This document shows positions 49,178-59,039 of a stretch of DNA of 64,000 nucleotides, piece by piece. The stretch lies in assembly GCA_946902985.2 (NCBI GenBank), contig OX336389.2, positions 1,013,607,441 to 1,013,671,440 of the forward strand. Reading direction: 5' to 3'. The notes beneath the pieces are model-generated. The model saw only the letters and a program-made list of their open reading frames with translations, was not told the DNA's origin and ran no database searches. Both the position numbers and the translations under genes were made by a program. Source of the DNA: Meconema thalassinum. Its lineage: Eukaryota > Arthropoda > Insecta > Orthoptera > Tettigoniidae. The first letter of the stretch is position 1, and each line of letters starts with the position of its first letter.

Positions 49178-49185
49178 AAGGGGAG
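49178..49185 (+). other. Polypurine tract of 14.5-kb element
   Basis: AAGGGGAG followed one base later by TG (49187), the expected layout at the start of a 3' LTR. A longer GA-rich run lies 50-100 bp upstream. Confidence 0.5.
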
Positions 49186-49186
49186 T

Positions 49187-50098
49187 TGTTGCAAACCTAA
49201 GGTCCCCTAGGGACCTTATAAGGCTGCACCCACTAAAAAACTACATTATCTGTCCAATATCTCTACACCCTTTCAGGCCCTACTCTCAACACTACAGAAC
49301 ACATCATTAAACCCTGAAGTAATCAACAAAATCACTCCACACTTATTACGACACATTGGCTAAACACCACCAGCCAACACTATCAGGGTCAACTATTCAC
49401 TGATACGCCAGTATGCAGCGGCCAAGGCTATAAAAGACCAGACCCCCCAATCGTCTTGGTCTTGTGCCTGCTGAATCCTTGAAGGTCTGCACCACGACGG
49501 CCGCCATCTTGGTAAGTGCGCTCATGAGATACATCCTTACATAACACCTACACTCCACCCCTATTACACTTTGCCATTGTACTTGTGGAACACTGTGCTC
49601 ATAAGCACTAGAATTGATCTGTGAAGTCATTGGGCTTCACCATCCCAGTAGTAATTAAAACTACTTAAATACTAGCTCTTGGTCTCCTATTTTATTTGAT
49701 TGTACGATAAATCCCTACCCTCCAACCCTGACCTAGTAGTTCCCAGTGTTATTTAACTATCAGAAAGCATTAGGTAAGCAGTTCGCCTACCGACTTGCCA
49801 CAAAGCACCGGCCAGCAGGTCTACTCCACTTAGCACTTACACGATCGCGCTGTCCGCACGCACTCAGTAATAATCGTACATCAACAGGTTATCTGTTATC
49901 ACATCAACCCCTTTGCAAACACCCCCATCCCCAAGCTCGCCAGACACTCTGAACACCTGGCAGCTCTCCCGCGAGTTACACTTGACTCACGTAACCGTTC
50001 CTTCCGCACCCCTATAGAGAACATCCCCCTAAACCGTCTCCAGGTACCACAACACGCTACAATACCCCTAACACACAGTATAAGCCCTTAAAGGCTAT
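49187..50098 (+). repeat. 3' LTR of 14.5-kb element
   Basis: Homologous to 35540-36405 from AGGGACC (49209) on; 49187-49208 would be the LTR start absent from the left copy. It has a ~26-bp insertion near 49370 relative to the left copy. It ends GGCTAT and lacks the TCA that closes the 5' LTR. Confidence 0.82.
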
Positions 50099-51068
50099 AA
50101 AATATCATGCATACACCTAAGCATCCTTGCAGGTTGCAAATGTAACACCTTTATAAATAGTTCCTCGACACACTTTAAATTGTACACACACATAGTAAAC
50201 ATGATTAAAAAACTAAGAACAAACCTGTACACCTTCTACAATCTCCAATTCTATGTAGATAAAATACTAATAAAACCATTTATAGTACTCTTACTGAAAG
50301 CAAATTAAGATATGCTATAGCAGCTTAGGGAAATCAAAACACAACTTTAATTAAAACTTCAAGATAGCCAAAACAGGTTCTTTAAATATTTCACTGGTAT
50401 CCCTTATTTTAATATTGAAGAGTTGTTTCAAATTACTGTATTGAATCTCTACTGCCATGATGCAAGATTCAGGCATAAGGTCTCTCACAACACACAAACA
50501 AGAGCCATAACAAGTACTAAATATGTAAAACCGTGATGTATAAATAGCTATGGTTTCAAGAGACTAAATTATATTATACCATTACTATTTAATGAACTAC
50601 CACCTGGATTGTTGAACATGAAGAGCAAACAACTAGCTATACGTCGCATTAGAAACTATTACCTAAATAAACATTAACTCATAACATGAACTCATTATTA
50701 TAACTACTATAGAGTAACTATTTGTGTCTTTAATTATTTACATTAATATTTTTCTCATTATCACCTAACATGTGAAATCTATATAATAAAATGAAAACAT
50801 TCGAATATTAAAATAAAACAAAATATTAAAAAATCAATATTTATGATTAAAATATATAGATTTAAAAAAAATGAAAAAAACAACAACATATTTTTGCATG
50901 CACTCTTGTATTGAAATACAATCTGTACATACGTTGTAAATAATAATTAATATGTCTCACAGATAATCTGTACTGGATTTGTCATCAGATTCGTGAGCCA
51001 TATCACATTAACGTAATATTAATAGTATTTAATAAATAAGTTAAATTAAATTAAATTAAATTAAATTG
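50099..51068 (+). pseudogene. LINE RT, right half, and 3' tail
   Basis: Continues the protein interrupted at 35539. Readable pieces, in shifting frames, include AGCKCNTFINSSS, KKLRTNLYTFYNLQFYV, SKLRYAIAAW, NIEELFQITVLNLY and LLFNELPPGLLNMKS, ending near 50676. A 3' UTR and an (ATTAA)n tail at about 51040-51068 mark the LINE 3' end. Resumption of one RT across the insert shows the 14.5-kb element landed in it. Confidence 0.85.
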
Positions 51069-51090
51069 TTTCGGCCAACTAAGGACCACG

Positions 51091-51320
51091 TCATTGCAAC
51101 TGATTCATTTTAGCTATGCAATTAGTCCAGTATTCCTTCATTTGTAGACGGTGTTGTTCCTTTCTCTCTTTTGCCCACGCCTTTCCAGTTTTCAGAATCG
51201 GCTTAGGTTGGAAACTCCGATGTTCTAAGAGTTTTCTCTTAAGCTCGTCACGCTTCTGAATATCTTCACATGAGGTCCCAATCTCGTGCAGATATTTTTG
51301 TATCTTTTTGCATTTTTCTC
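51091..51320 (-). pseudogene. LINE C-terminal remnant, minus strand
   Basis: On the minus strand about 76 open codons end at 51091-51093, with KRKLLEHRSFQ, KTGKAWAKERKEQHRLQMK and EYWTNC. The tryptophan/EYW pattern is the same C-terminal signature as in the LINE at 25445 (SMKSYWAN). Only the 3' end of this element survives. It abuts the tail of the plus-strand LINE, tail to tail. Confidence 0.75.
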
Positions 51321-51499
51321 TTGGTGAAAAGTGAAAATGTGATAGGCAATCGTCTTGACGTTATTCGGGCCACGTGCCCATAAAACTTAATGGCGGGATG
51401 ACAGTGCAATAATGTTTGATTTTTGCATTCAAGGATATACACAGCAGACATTTTTAGCCTACTTTTCACATTTTGCAAAAATGAGGAAAAAGTAGTCTT

Positions 51500-52730
51500 A
51501 TGAGATCGGTCAAATGTGTGTCTGTCTGTCCGTCTGTCTGTCCTTCTGTCTGTCTGTCTGTCTGTCTGTCTGGCTGTGGTTGTGTCCCCCCTATCAACTC
51601 CTAAACGGCTGGAGCAATCGAAACAAAATTTGGTAGGAGTGAAGATCTATACCTGAATATCTCATGGCCATATTTGAAAATGATGTCAGTGCTACCAACT
51701 GCTAAAAAATCGCAATTGAAATTTGAGCTCCATGTTGGATATCTTGGAAGTTATGAATGGGAGCTATTTCAAAATTAGCACACGTATAGATAATAATATT
51801 GCAGTTTAATTTCCAGGAGGCCATACATGGCAGTGTTGCCAAAATGATTATAAGCCTGCTGATAGGTCCAATTTTTAAATGCATATAACTTCTACACTAT
51901 CAATTGGAATTCAACCAAATTTCGTATATTGTATGTGTACATAACCAGATATGACTGAGCGTATTCTTAAGACCCACCAGGGCTGCCAACTGTTAATAAA
52001 TGCTCTTAATTTGTTTTGTCCAAAATACCAATATATCAGAAAGTATGCAAGCCGACAGCTTTAAACTATGCACACGTATAGTACCTGACATTCTATATTA
52101 ATTTGGAGTAACATATATACGTCAGTGCTACCAACATGATTCTAAGCCTGCTGAGAGGTCCAACTTTAAATACATGTAACTTCCATACTATCATTTGGAT
52201 TTCAACCAAATTTCGTATGTGCTATGTGTACCATAACAGATATGACTATGCGTATTCTTAAGAGCAACCAGGGCTGCCAACTGTTAATATGTGCTGTCTC
52301 TGTTTTTGTTACCCTAATATCAATATATCAGAAAGTATGCAAGCCAATAGCTCTAAACTTTGCACACGTATAGTACCTGGCATTCTAGATGAATTTGGAG
52401 TAACTAATATACGTCAGTGCTGCCAACATGATTCTAAGCCTGCTGATAGGTCCAATTTTAAAATGCATGTAACTTCTTTACTAACTAATGGATTTCATTC
52501 AAAATTGGCACAACAATAGATCATATTATTTCAGATTATTTCTGACCATTACATGCATAACGTTGTTGCCAACATGATTTTACGCGCGCTGTTAGATCCA
52601 ATGTTTAACTGCATGTAACGTCCATGCTATTCATTGGACTTCAACCAAATTTTGTATTCTGTACGGTACCTTAAGAGATGGAACTAAGGATATATTCAGT
52701 CACCAGGGCTGCCAACTGTAGTGCTCTATT
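51500..52730. repeat. TCTG microsatellite and degenerate ~290-bp tandem repeats
   Basis: (TCTG)n lies at about 51520-51575. Then a repeat module recurs. CAACTG after GGGCTGCC or GTGCTACC falls at about 51687, 51977 and 52267 (spacing 290). AAGCCTGCTGATAGGTCCAA and variants fall at about 51846, 52139, 52430 and 52576. Half-period matches of about 145 bp suggest an older dimer. Each module contains TTCAACCAAATTT. No coding function is seen. Confidence 0.75.
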
Positions 52731-53286
52731 AGGCTACATTATGCCAGGTATACAGTATTTCGAACTAATTAGAAATTTCGATATTAGCAACTTAATTTTG
52801 TCATTATTCTAGATAGATCCATATAGATTAATCATTGGCATGAATCTTAAATTTTAAGAAAAGTAGGCTCTTTAGTTCGTCACGGAACTTCTTGTTTATT
52901 AGATGATAGGCCAGTTTTATTTCTTGATGCGTGACGTAAAGGCTTATCCTATTTTTGTATTATTATTATTATTATTTCCTGCCGAGTATTGAGCCAGTAT
53001 CTATTACGATACATTTGACCTTCCATAAGCTGAATTTAGCCTTGATAAAACATACAGAGATAGTGTGAAACGTCGACTAGCGAACATGACGTGGCATAAC
53101 GCCCCACAAGTCTTGAATTTTATTGATATTCTTCTTACTTCATTATTTTTTCCCTCCATAATTTAAACATATACTGTACATGTAGATCTAACAGTTATTT
53201 GCAACATTTATTTCAAGTTTCTGAATAGACCTGAGAATTTCGTAAACGTTTAGCTGTGTTTGTGCATTGAATAGCTATGACTGTAC
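52731..53286. other. AT-rich spacer, nothing recognised
   Basis: A short ATT run lies near 52960. No gene is seen. Confidence 0.5.
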
Positions 53287-53585
53287 ATGGCCGCCATGGG
53301 CAGCTGCAGCAAGTTCAAAGATTGGAGGTTTGAATCCCGGCGTTGACAGCGGCTACCCTGAGTGTTGTTTTCCCCAGGTTTTTCCAAGCTTCCTTAGGCA
53401 AATGCCGGGATAGTACTTTATCTGTAAAGCCGAGGAACCTGCCTCGTCCCGACCCTGAGAATGACTGCTACACATTACTACAGTCAGTACAGAAACACAG
53501 GTTATCTGAATAATTCAACACACACCGAAGTACACTAGGCTAATGACCATGATTTCCTAAGCCCCTAGAATGAATTAACAACAAG
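53287..53585 (+). mobile_element. tRNA-derived SINE
   Basis: The head contains GCCGCCATGGGCAGC and box B GGTTTGAATCCC. The body has TTTCCCCAGG, GGCAAATGCCGGGATAGTAC and CACAGGTTATCTGA. The 3' end is CTAATGACCATGATTTCCTAAGCCCC and AACAACAAG. Its 3' end matches the SINE immediately downstream. Confidence 0.8.
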
Positions 53586-53654
53586 AAGTTATGACTGGAT
53601 TCAGTTTAGGGTGATTAAATTACATGAGCTTTTCTCCTTTGGGTCTGTCCATCC

Positions 53655-54032
53655 CCTGGTGTGACGACTAGCCTTCTTGGCTGTCGCCCCGGGGATCTGG
53701 GCTTTATTCTCGACTCTGCCTAGAAACTTAATTCTTTCCGAGGACTGGAACGGGGTACACTCAGCTTCTTGAGGCAAACCTGAAAATATGTGAGTTTGAC
53801 TCCCACCTCAGCCATCCTGGAAGTGGTTTTCCGTGATATCCCACTTCTACTCCTGACAAATGCCGGTATGGTTCCTAAATTAAGACCGCGGCCACCTCCC
53901 TCCCAATTGTCACCTGAATTACGAATACACACACTACTGCAGTCACCATAATAACACAGGTTATCAGAAAAAACACAAGTACACGGGGCTAAATGACCAT
54001 GGTGTGTAAGCCCCTCAAATGAATCAACAACT
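53655..54032 (+). mobile_element. tRNA-derived SINE (long form)
   Basis: The head is TGTGACGACTAGCCTTCTTGG. The body carries GGACTGGAACGGGGT, CCCACCTCAGCCATCCTGG, GGTTTTCCGTG, CAAATGCCGGTATGGTTCC and CACAGGTTATC. The end is GGGGCTAAATGACCATGGTG, then AAGCCCCTC and AACAAC. This is the most complete member seen in the window, though box B is altered. Confidence 0.83.
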
Positions 54033-54168
54033 TTTGGGCGTGTCCTTTAATACATCTGGGCACATCCCTCTCCTCGGACCTCCATGTTGAGATGTTCGTA
54101 AAGTAGTCTATGTTATGGTATAGGATGCAAATGTTGGAAAGTTGAAGAAGTTTTTATTTTGATTTCAG

Positions 54169-54281
54169 GTGTCTGTGGTTTGCTAGTTGGACATCCAGCA
54201 GATACAATTAAAGTTCGTCAGCAAGTACGCAGGAACGCTGGGATGATACAAATAATGTCATCCTCTATAAGAAATGAAGGG
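54169..54281 (+). CDS. Single exon of a mitochondrial carrier (SLC25) gene
   Basis: A 113-bp exon bounded by TTTTGATTTCAG (AG 54167-54168) and GGG|GTAAAT (GT 54282-54283). It begins with the last two bases of a Gly codon and ends on a codon boundary. The translation includes GVCGLLVGHPADTIKVRQQV, the mitochondrial carrier signature Px[DE]xx[KR]xRxQ that closes odd-numbered helix 1 of each repeat, followed by a matrix-loop-like stretch ending SIRNEG. Carriers move metabolites across the inner mitochondrial membrane. GHPADTIKVR at helix 1 recalls the SLC25A29/45/47/48 group (basic amino acid or carnitine-like substrates), a tentative placement. Neighbouring exons are not in view, so introns here are long. 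It is the one convincing host-gene piece. Confidence 0.82.
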
Positions 54282-54296
54282 GTAAATAAAGGAATT

Positions 54297-54330
54297 TATT
54301 ATTATTATTATTATTGTTATGATTATTATT

Positions 54331-54371
<41 letters not shown>
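54297..54371 (+). repeat. ATT microsatellite in carrier intron
   Basis: About 75 bp of (ATT)n with a few interruptions, 15 bp after the exon's splice donor. Confidence 0.88.
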
Positions 54372-54374
<3 letters not shown>

Positions 54375-55124
54375 AATGCCCTTTCGGTATATTAGACCAT
54401 GTTGTATATTTATTGGAACTGTATCTGACGTTTCTCAATCAAGTGCAGCATTTTTCCTGTAAGATGCGCCTTTCTTATTTGCCCACCTTGACTCTTTTGC
54501 GTGGAGAATGATCGCCAGTGTGCCCTCCACTTTATAGTTTGGAATCCGTTAAACGCGAAGAATACGCTATTAATCACGAGTCTACCGAATTATATTCATG
54601 TAAAATGCACACAAGAATACGGAGCCAAATACAGTAAACATTTCACTGTCAAATCAGTTCTGCTGCTTTGAACCCATTCAGTGAATTTGGTTTATATATC
54701 TCTGTTTACTGCATTTCAACAACCCGCGCTTTTCGTTGAACGTCCGGCTTCGTGATCAAGTGAATAGAGCGCTGAATTTTGGTCCGAGAGGCCTCTGGTT
54801 AGGATTTAACTTCGTATGGTAATTTTCCAATGCTCGGTGGCGTCTTCATCATTCATTTCATCCTCATCACGAAGTGCTGGATTCCTACGGGTGTCAACTT
54901 GTAAAATCTATACCAGTTCTCTCAGGAGGCCACACGCCATATTTATCATTATTCGTTGCAACATCCGAAGGTCTTTTACCGTTAACGGTTATCTACGATC
55001 TGCCTTGCACACTACGGCTACCTCTGATAGCGGCTCCCGGAAAAGCCTCCAGCAACAAAGGAGCCTCAGATTGCCTTCTCCACCTGCGTGATTGGTTTGC
55101 TGCATTGGATGTTCCACCCCAATG
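54372..55124. other. Presumed intron, nothing recognised
   Basis: No further carrier exon was recognised. Open frames at 54816-55125 overlap each other and lack motifs. Confidence 0.5.
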
Positions 55125-55330
55125 AGTAGGGAGGGGATATGCTAGAATGACGTTGCTACTGTACTCAAGGTTGTGGGATCGAATCCCAGCGCAGTCAGTT
55201 AGCATTTCAATGCGAGGGAGCCATGTCAGTATATTTATTGTCACGTTAAAAATCCCCTTCGGAGCAAAATTCCAGCAACCTGGCGTCTCTAAAAGCCATA
55301 GTACTTAAATGGGGCGTAAAATCAATAACT
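55125..55330 (+). mobile_element. SINE, second family
   Basis: ATGACGTTGCTACTG and GTGGGATCGAATCCCAGCG (box B) are followed by GCAGTCAGTTAGCATTTCAA, CATGTCAGTATATTTATTG, CGTTAAAAATCCCCTTCGG and GGCGTCTCTAAAAGCC. It shares block order with 32290-32475. Confidence 0.82.
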
Positions 55331-55439
55331 AAGAATAATTTAAAAAAATAACAAGTAGTTCCGTGAAGACCTAAATAGCATATTTTCATATATCCCACTG
55401 GTCTATTCCATTAAAGTTATCCTGCTATTGCAAGGATTT

Positions 55440-56060
55440 TCCGAGAAACATCTATATAAATATTGAATGTTCGCATCACCGCCATTTTGGATTTGGGTTC
55501 ATCAGGTTATTGAAAGGCCCATAGGAGAACCTATGTTAATAACCCCTATCAACATACAAAATTTCAGCTTGATTGCTGTAATGGATTTGGAGACATTGAG
55601 AACCCTCGAAATACTTTGGATGATCGCCATGTTGGATTGTTCTATATGTAGGTCATAGAGTTATGTATCATTAGATGAAGAATATTACATAGGTTTATTA
55701 TTCAAACGTTCACTTCAATCGCGTGATTAGGAAACAAAAAATAAAGAAATAATTTTAAAATTTCGCACAGCCGCCATCTTGTTGGTTATGAGAATAATTG
55801 AATTGAATCAGATAGACTTCCAGTAGATTAAATCTTGTATATACATTTATCCTACCAAGTTTCACTGCGCTCGGTTGATTAAATCTCGAGAAAATGCCAT
55901 TTAAATATTTAATATTCGCTTAGCCGCCATGTTGGTTTTGTACATACCATGTTTTGAAGCATCAAATAGCTAAACTCAACTGAGTATTCTCCATCACCGT
56001 ACAAAATGTCAGTGTGACATCAGTAATAGTTTCGGAGATATATGTAGAATAGGCTAAAAA
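55440..56060. repeat. Degenerate repeat with recurring CGCCATNTTGG
   Basis: CGCCAT followed by TTTTGG, GTTGG or CTTGTTGG occurs at about 55454, 55625, 55770 and 55921, spaced 145-171 bp. Each follows or precedes short shared AT-rich stretches. Probably a decayed ~150-bp tandem repeat. Confidence 0.55.
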
Positions 56061-56901
56061 TGAGTATCACGCTGACCTGCTTTCCAAGAATTTCGTATCC
56101 TTGCAGCAGTTCAGTATGGAAGAGCGTTATTTCCAAGAGCTTCAACTAATACTCTGTGGAATTCCCCCGAATTTCTTCCCCAGAGAATGGCTATATTGAA
56201 GTACGGATGCTGTTCATGGTTGGTCTAGAGATTCGTATTTCATTCTGGAGCAGAGAATAAAATTAAATTCAGCCAGTGTGTAATACTATTCCCTGTGGAA
56301 CTAAACCTGGAGTGAACATAATTTCATTCCGTCAACGAATGAAATTCGGAATGAAACATAATTCTATTCCTCTTGGAATAAAATTGTGAATGGATCATTT
56401 AATTCTACTCCAGCAGAAGTATAATTAAGGCCATATAATTAAAGTGTAATCCTCTGGAAATGATATTCAAAATGAAGATTTTCTCTTATGCACTCCAGTA
56501 AGAATATGGGACATGGTGCTAATTCCTCGGTTACCTTTGTCATTTATAGCTTGATGGGTTATTTTGTCTCTTTGCTTATTTATACTTACGCTATGATTAC
56601 TTGGGGGAAACGAAGAGAACATTCTAAAGCTGCAATATTGTGTAGAATTTGAACAATACTATAGTTTGCGAGGACATATGTATAATTTCTATCCCATTTA
56701 ACAAAGTTGATGAACATTGATCTCGTTGCTTAAAAGATACGCAATGTGTCGTGTCAACTGAGAGAGAAGGCCAATTCAGTCCGTTGTTACGTCACTGCGA
56801 GTGGTTACAACTTCACTACCTCCCGAACGTTAAGACTCCCTCACCACTTGACACCAAGCCAACTTACTACTGCGACTGACCGTTTGTCACAAATCCTCAA
56901 G
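56061..56901. other. Spacer with small hairpin, no gene
   Basis: GAATAAAATT/AATTTCATTCC-type words recur at 56230-56460. A 10-bp perfect stem with 7-base loop lies at 56320-56346. No coding motif. Confidence 0.5.
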
Positions 56902-57590
56902 TACAGTGCGTCAGGGAAAGTTCTCCGCAGTGCCTAGGCACTGCTACGTTAGGTGAGAGCCGGAGTTAAGTTGGCAGACCTTTCGCTCGCTCGCCGACAA
57001 CCTGGTACTAGCTTGCTTTCTCCAAGGTCGACAGGATATCAGAACACACGTGTGAGCTGTGCTGTGCTGTGCTATGGAAAGCGTCAGTGTGAATGCAGTA
57101 AGGGAGCGTTTAGATTATTGGAATAGTTCAACAGGATACATGCAGTGATGTTCACTACTGAAGAGAGAGCGTTTTTGGTGGAATACGTTTTTCATGAAGG
57201 CGATCGGTTTAGAGAAAAAGTAAAACTAAAATTTCAGGCGCGGTTTCCTAATTCAAAGTGCCCAAACTGGGATACCGTTCGGGATTAGATACGTACATTT
57301 TGTGTGACCGGCTCAGTTCACGATGTACCAGGAACAGGCAGGCCTACGCTGTTAACAGACGAAAAACTTGATGAAATTTCCTATATAATGCTGCGAAGTC
57401 CAAGTAAATCAATACGCAAATTAGCTCAAGAAACAGGAATATCTAAGTGGACTGTTTGTTGTTTGTTTTGTTTTGACACAAGCGGCGGCTGCCGCGCTGT
57501 CAGCAGCAACCGTGCTGCCAACTAAACTCCGGCTCTCACCTAACGTAGCAGTGCCTAGACACGGCGGAGAACATTTCCTGACACCCTGTA
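56902..57590 (+). mobile_element. Tc1/mariner-type relic with 76-bp inverted repeats
   Basis: Terminal inverted repeats 56902-56977 and 57515-57590 agree at 69 of 76 positions by eye. Both start with TACAG, so the TA target dinucleotide flanks CAG ends as in Tc1/mariner elements. The body is too short for a full transposase and holds only its N-terminal part, so this is an internally deleted, non-autonomous copy. The left repeat contains a perfect palindrome CAGTGCCTAGGCACTG (56928-56943). Confidence 0.9.
57148..57525 (+). pseudogene. Transposase N-terminal DNA-binding fragment
   Basis: From ATG 57148, FTTEERAFLVEYVF and FQARFPNSKCPNWDTVRD form a first helix-turn-helix unit. An in-frame TAG follows in the 57280s. 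The frame then continues with TGSVHDVPGTGRPTLLTDE and SPSKSIRKLAQETGISKWTV, a second helix-turn-helix linked to the first by the GSVHD/GRP hinge typical of mariner-like transposases. It then runs into the right inverted repeat and stops at 57525. The catalytic DD(D/E) domain is absent. It could at most bind the inverted repeats. Confidence 0.85.
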
Positions 57591-58960
57591 TTATACGTTA
57601 TGAACTAGAAACTGCACAGCGTTTATCAAATGCCTAAAACTATTGATGTTTATGGGAGATCTTTCGTTATGCGACGTCATAGAAATAGCAGTACTAAGCC
57701 TTTGCCTTAAGGATATAAACCCTATGGAAATTGGAGAAGAGAATGCAGAGAGTAATGAATAGGTTATACTGCCTTATTTTCGTCCAACCACTCAGTTTCC
57801 CTGCTGCTAACATTCCGTAACCTTTCGGTCTGCTTGATATTATCAGCCATAAGAAGCATGTAGCAAATGAATTTATATTCCACTTATTCAAAAGCTACAC
57901 CGATTTCCTTCCATAACCGGAAAATGATGGCTGTTGATTACAGACCACCAAACTAACCTCTTGTCATTAGCATGATAAGGGTTATACTCAGGACTTCGGA
58001 CATTTATAAATGAATTGGTAATGTCTTCCACTTTTCATGTGCTGTAAGACATGGGGTTTAACAAAATGAGAAGCAATACCTGTACAACACAGTTTAAGCA
58101 TTCTTTGATATTGTATCGACATCCTCAATTGATTGCAAAAAGGAGGGTTTAAGATATTCAAAATTTCACATGGTGTAGCAATTTGCTTTTGAGGTGAAGT
58201 ACCCTATTTTTCATGGTATGTATTGTACCCTTGGAAAGAAGCATTTGACAAGACTCTGTTTTCGGGGTCATGATCGGTTCTTGTACTAAAGTGTTTTAGA
58301 GGAATAATTGCTTCCAACAAAGTCCACGATTCATAGGGTTAACTCAAATTAAGAATAACGTAAAACACAATTTAAATAACAAACATTTAATAACTGAATC
58401 AATAATAACAATAAATAAAACAAATCCACCCTGAATTCACCCAATAAATTATTCAAAAAAATACAGTAACACTGACTGAAATAGAATTTCAGTCCATAAT
58501 ACCTCAGCCTAATCAGCTGTGTCAAATAACGGTGAATCGAAATATCATCTACAAAAATAAATCATTTATGTGTCGTGTGCGAGCGTAGATAAGCTATCAA
58601 GTAATGAGTACTAATTGAAGAGAATTCGCTTCCAAACGAGCATTCGAATAAGTCGCGAATTCCCGTTCTGCGGATCAAAGTTACGGCATATGGGAACACA
58701 ATACAAGAAATGGCTAACACTGAAATAATAAACACTGACATACCCTAGCCCTTAGAAATTTAACTCAAATAATACACGGATGTATTCTAATACAAATAGC
58801 TGCCAAATTCCGAACTTATGCTGGCAAATCTAGTGGTGCAATCACGTGGCATACAAGAACACAGGTTGACCGTTGTCAACATAAATTTACATAATTAAAT
58901 TGGGCTTCACAAAATGCCAAAGCAACAACAACAACAAAATAGTTACACGTCCAGAAACTG
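57591..58960. other. AT-rich stretch, nothing recognised
   Basis: No gene or repeat boundary recognised on either strand. Confidence 0.5.
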
Positions 58961-58972
58961 GCGTACTAAATA

Positions 58973-59027
58973 TGATGATGATGATAATTGTTGTTTTAAG
59001 GGGCCTAACATCTAGGTTATCGGCCCA
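58973..59027 (-). mobile_element. 55-bp SINE tail insertion with target duplication
   Basis: Minus strand: CCGATAACCTAGATGTTAGG, then CCCCTTAAAACAACAA and a (TCA)n tail. This is the 3' end of a SINE, a cousin of the AAGCCCCTC ends nearby. A perfect 12-bp duplication GCGTACTAAATA flanks it (58961-58972, 59028-59039). Extreme 5' truncation explains the size. Confidence 0.9.
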
Positions 59028-59039
59028 GCGTACTAAATA

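Larger units (their letters stand above)
35540..50098 (+). mobile_element. 14.5-kb LTR element with envelope gene but no gag/pol
   Basis: Two ~870-890-bp direct repeats (35540-36408 and 49187-50098) flank 12.8 kb. Inside are a PBS-like site (36411), a 3' splice site (36745), a broken envelope-like gene (36847-38560), two unknown small open frames and about 9.4 kb without recognisable genes, then a polypurine tract (49178-49185). No protease, RT, RNase H or integrase motif was found. The LTRs differ at roughly 40 positions plus a 26-bp indel, about 5%, an older insertion than the Gypsy element. It sits inside a LINE whose RT is continuous across the insertion. Best reading: a deletion or chimeric derivative of an envelope-bearing (errantivirus-like) retroelement that spread in trans. 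Confidence 0.78.
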
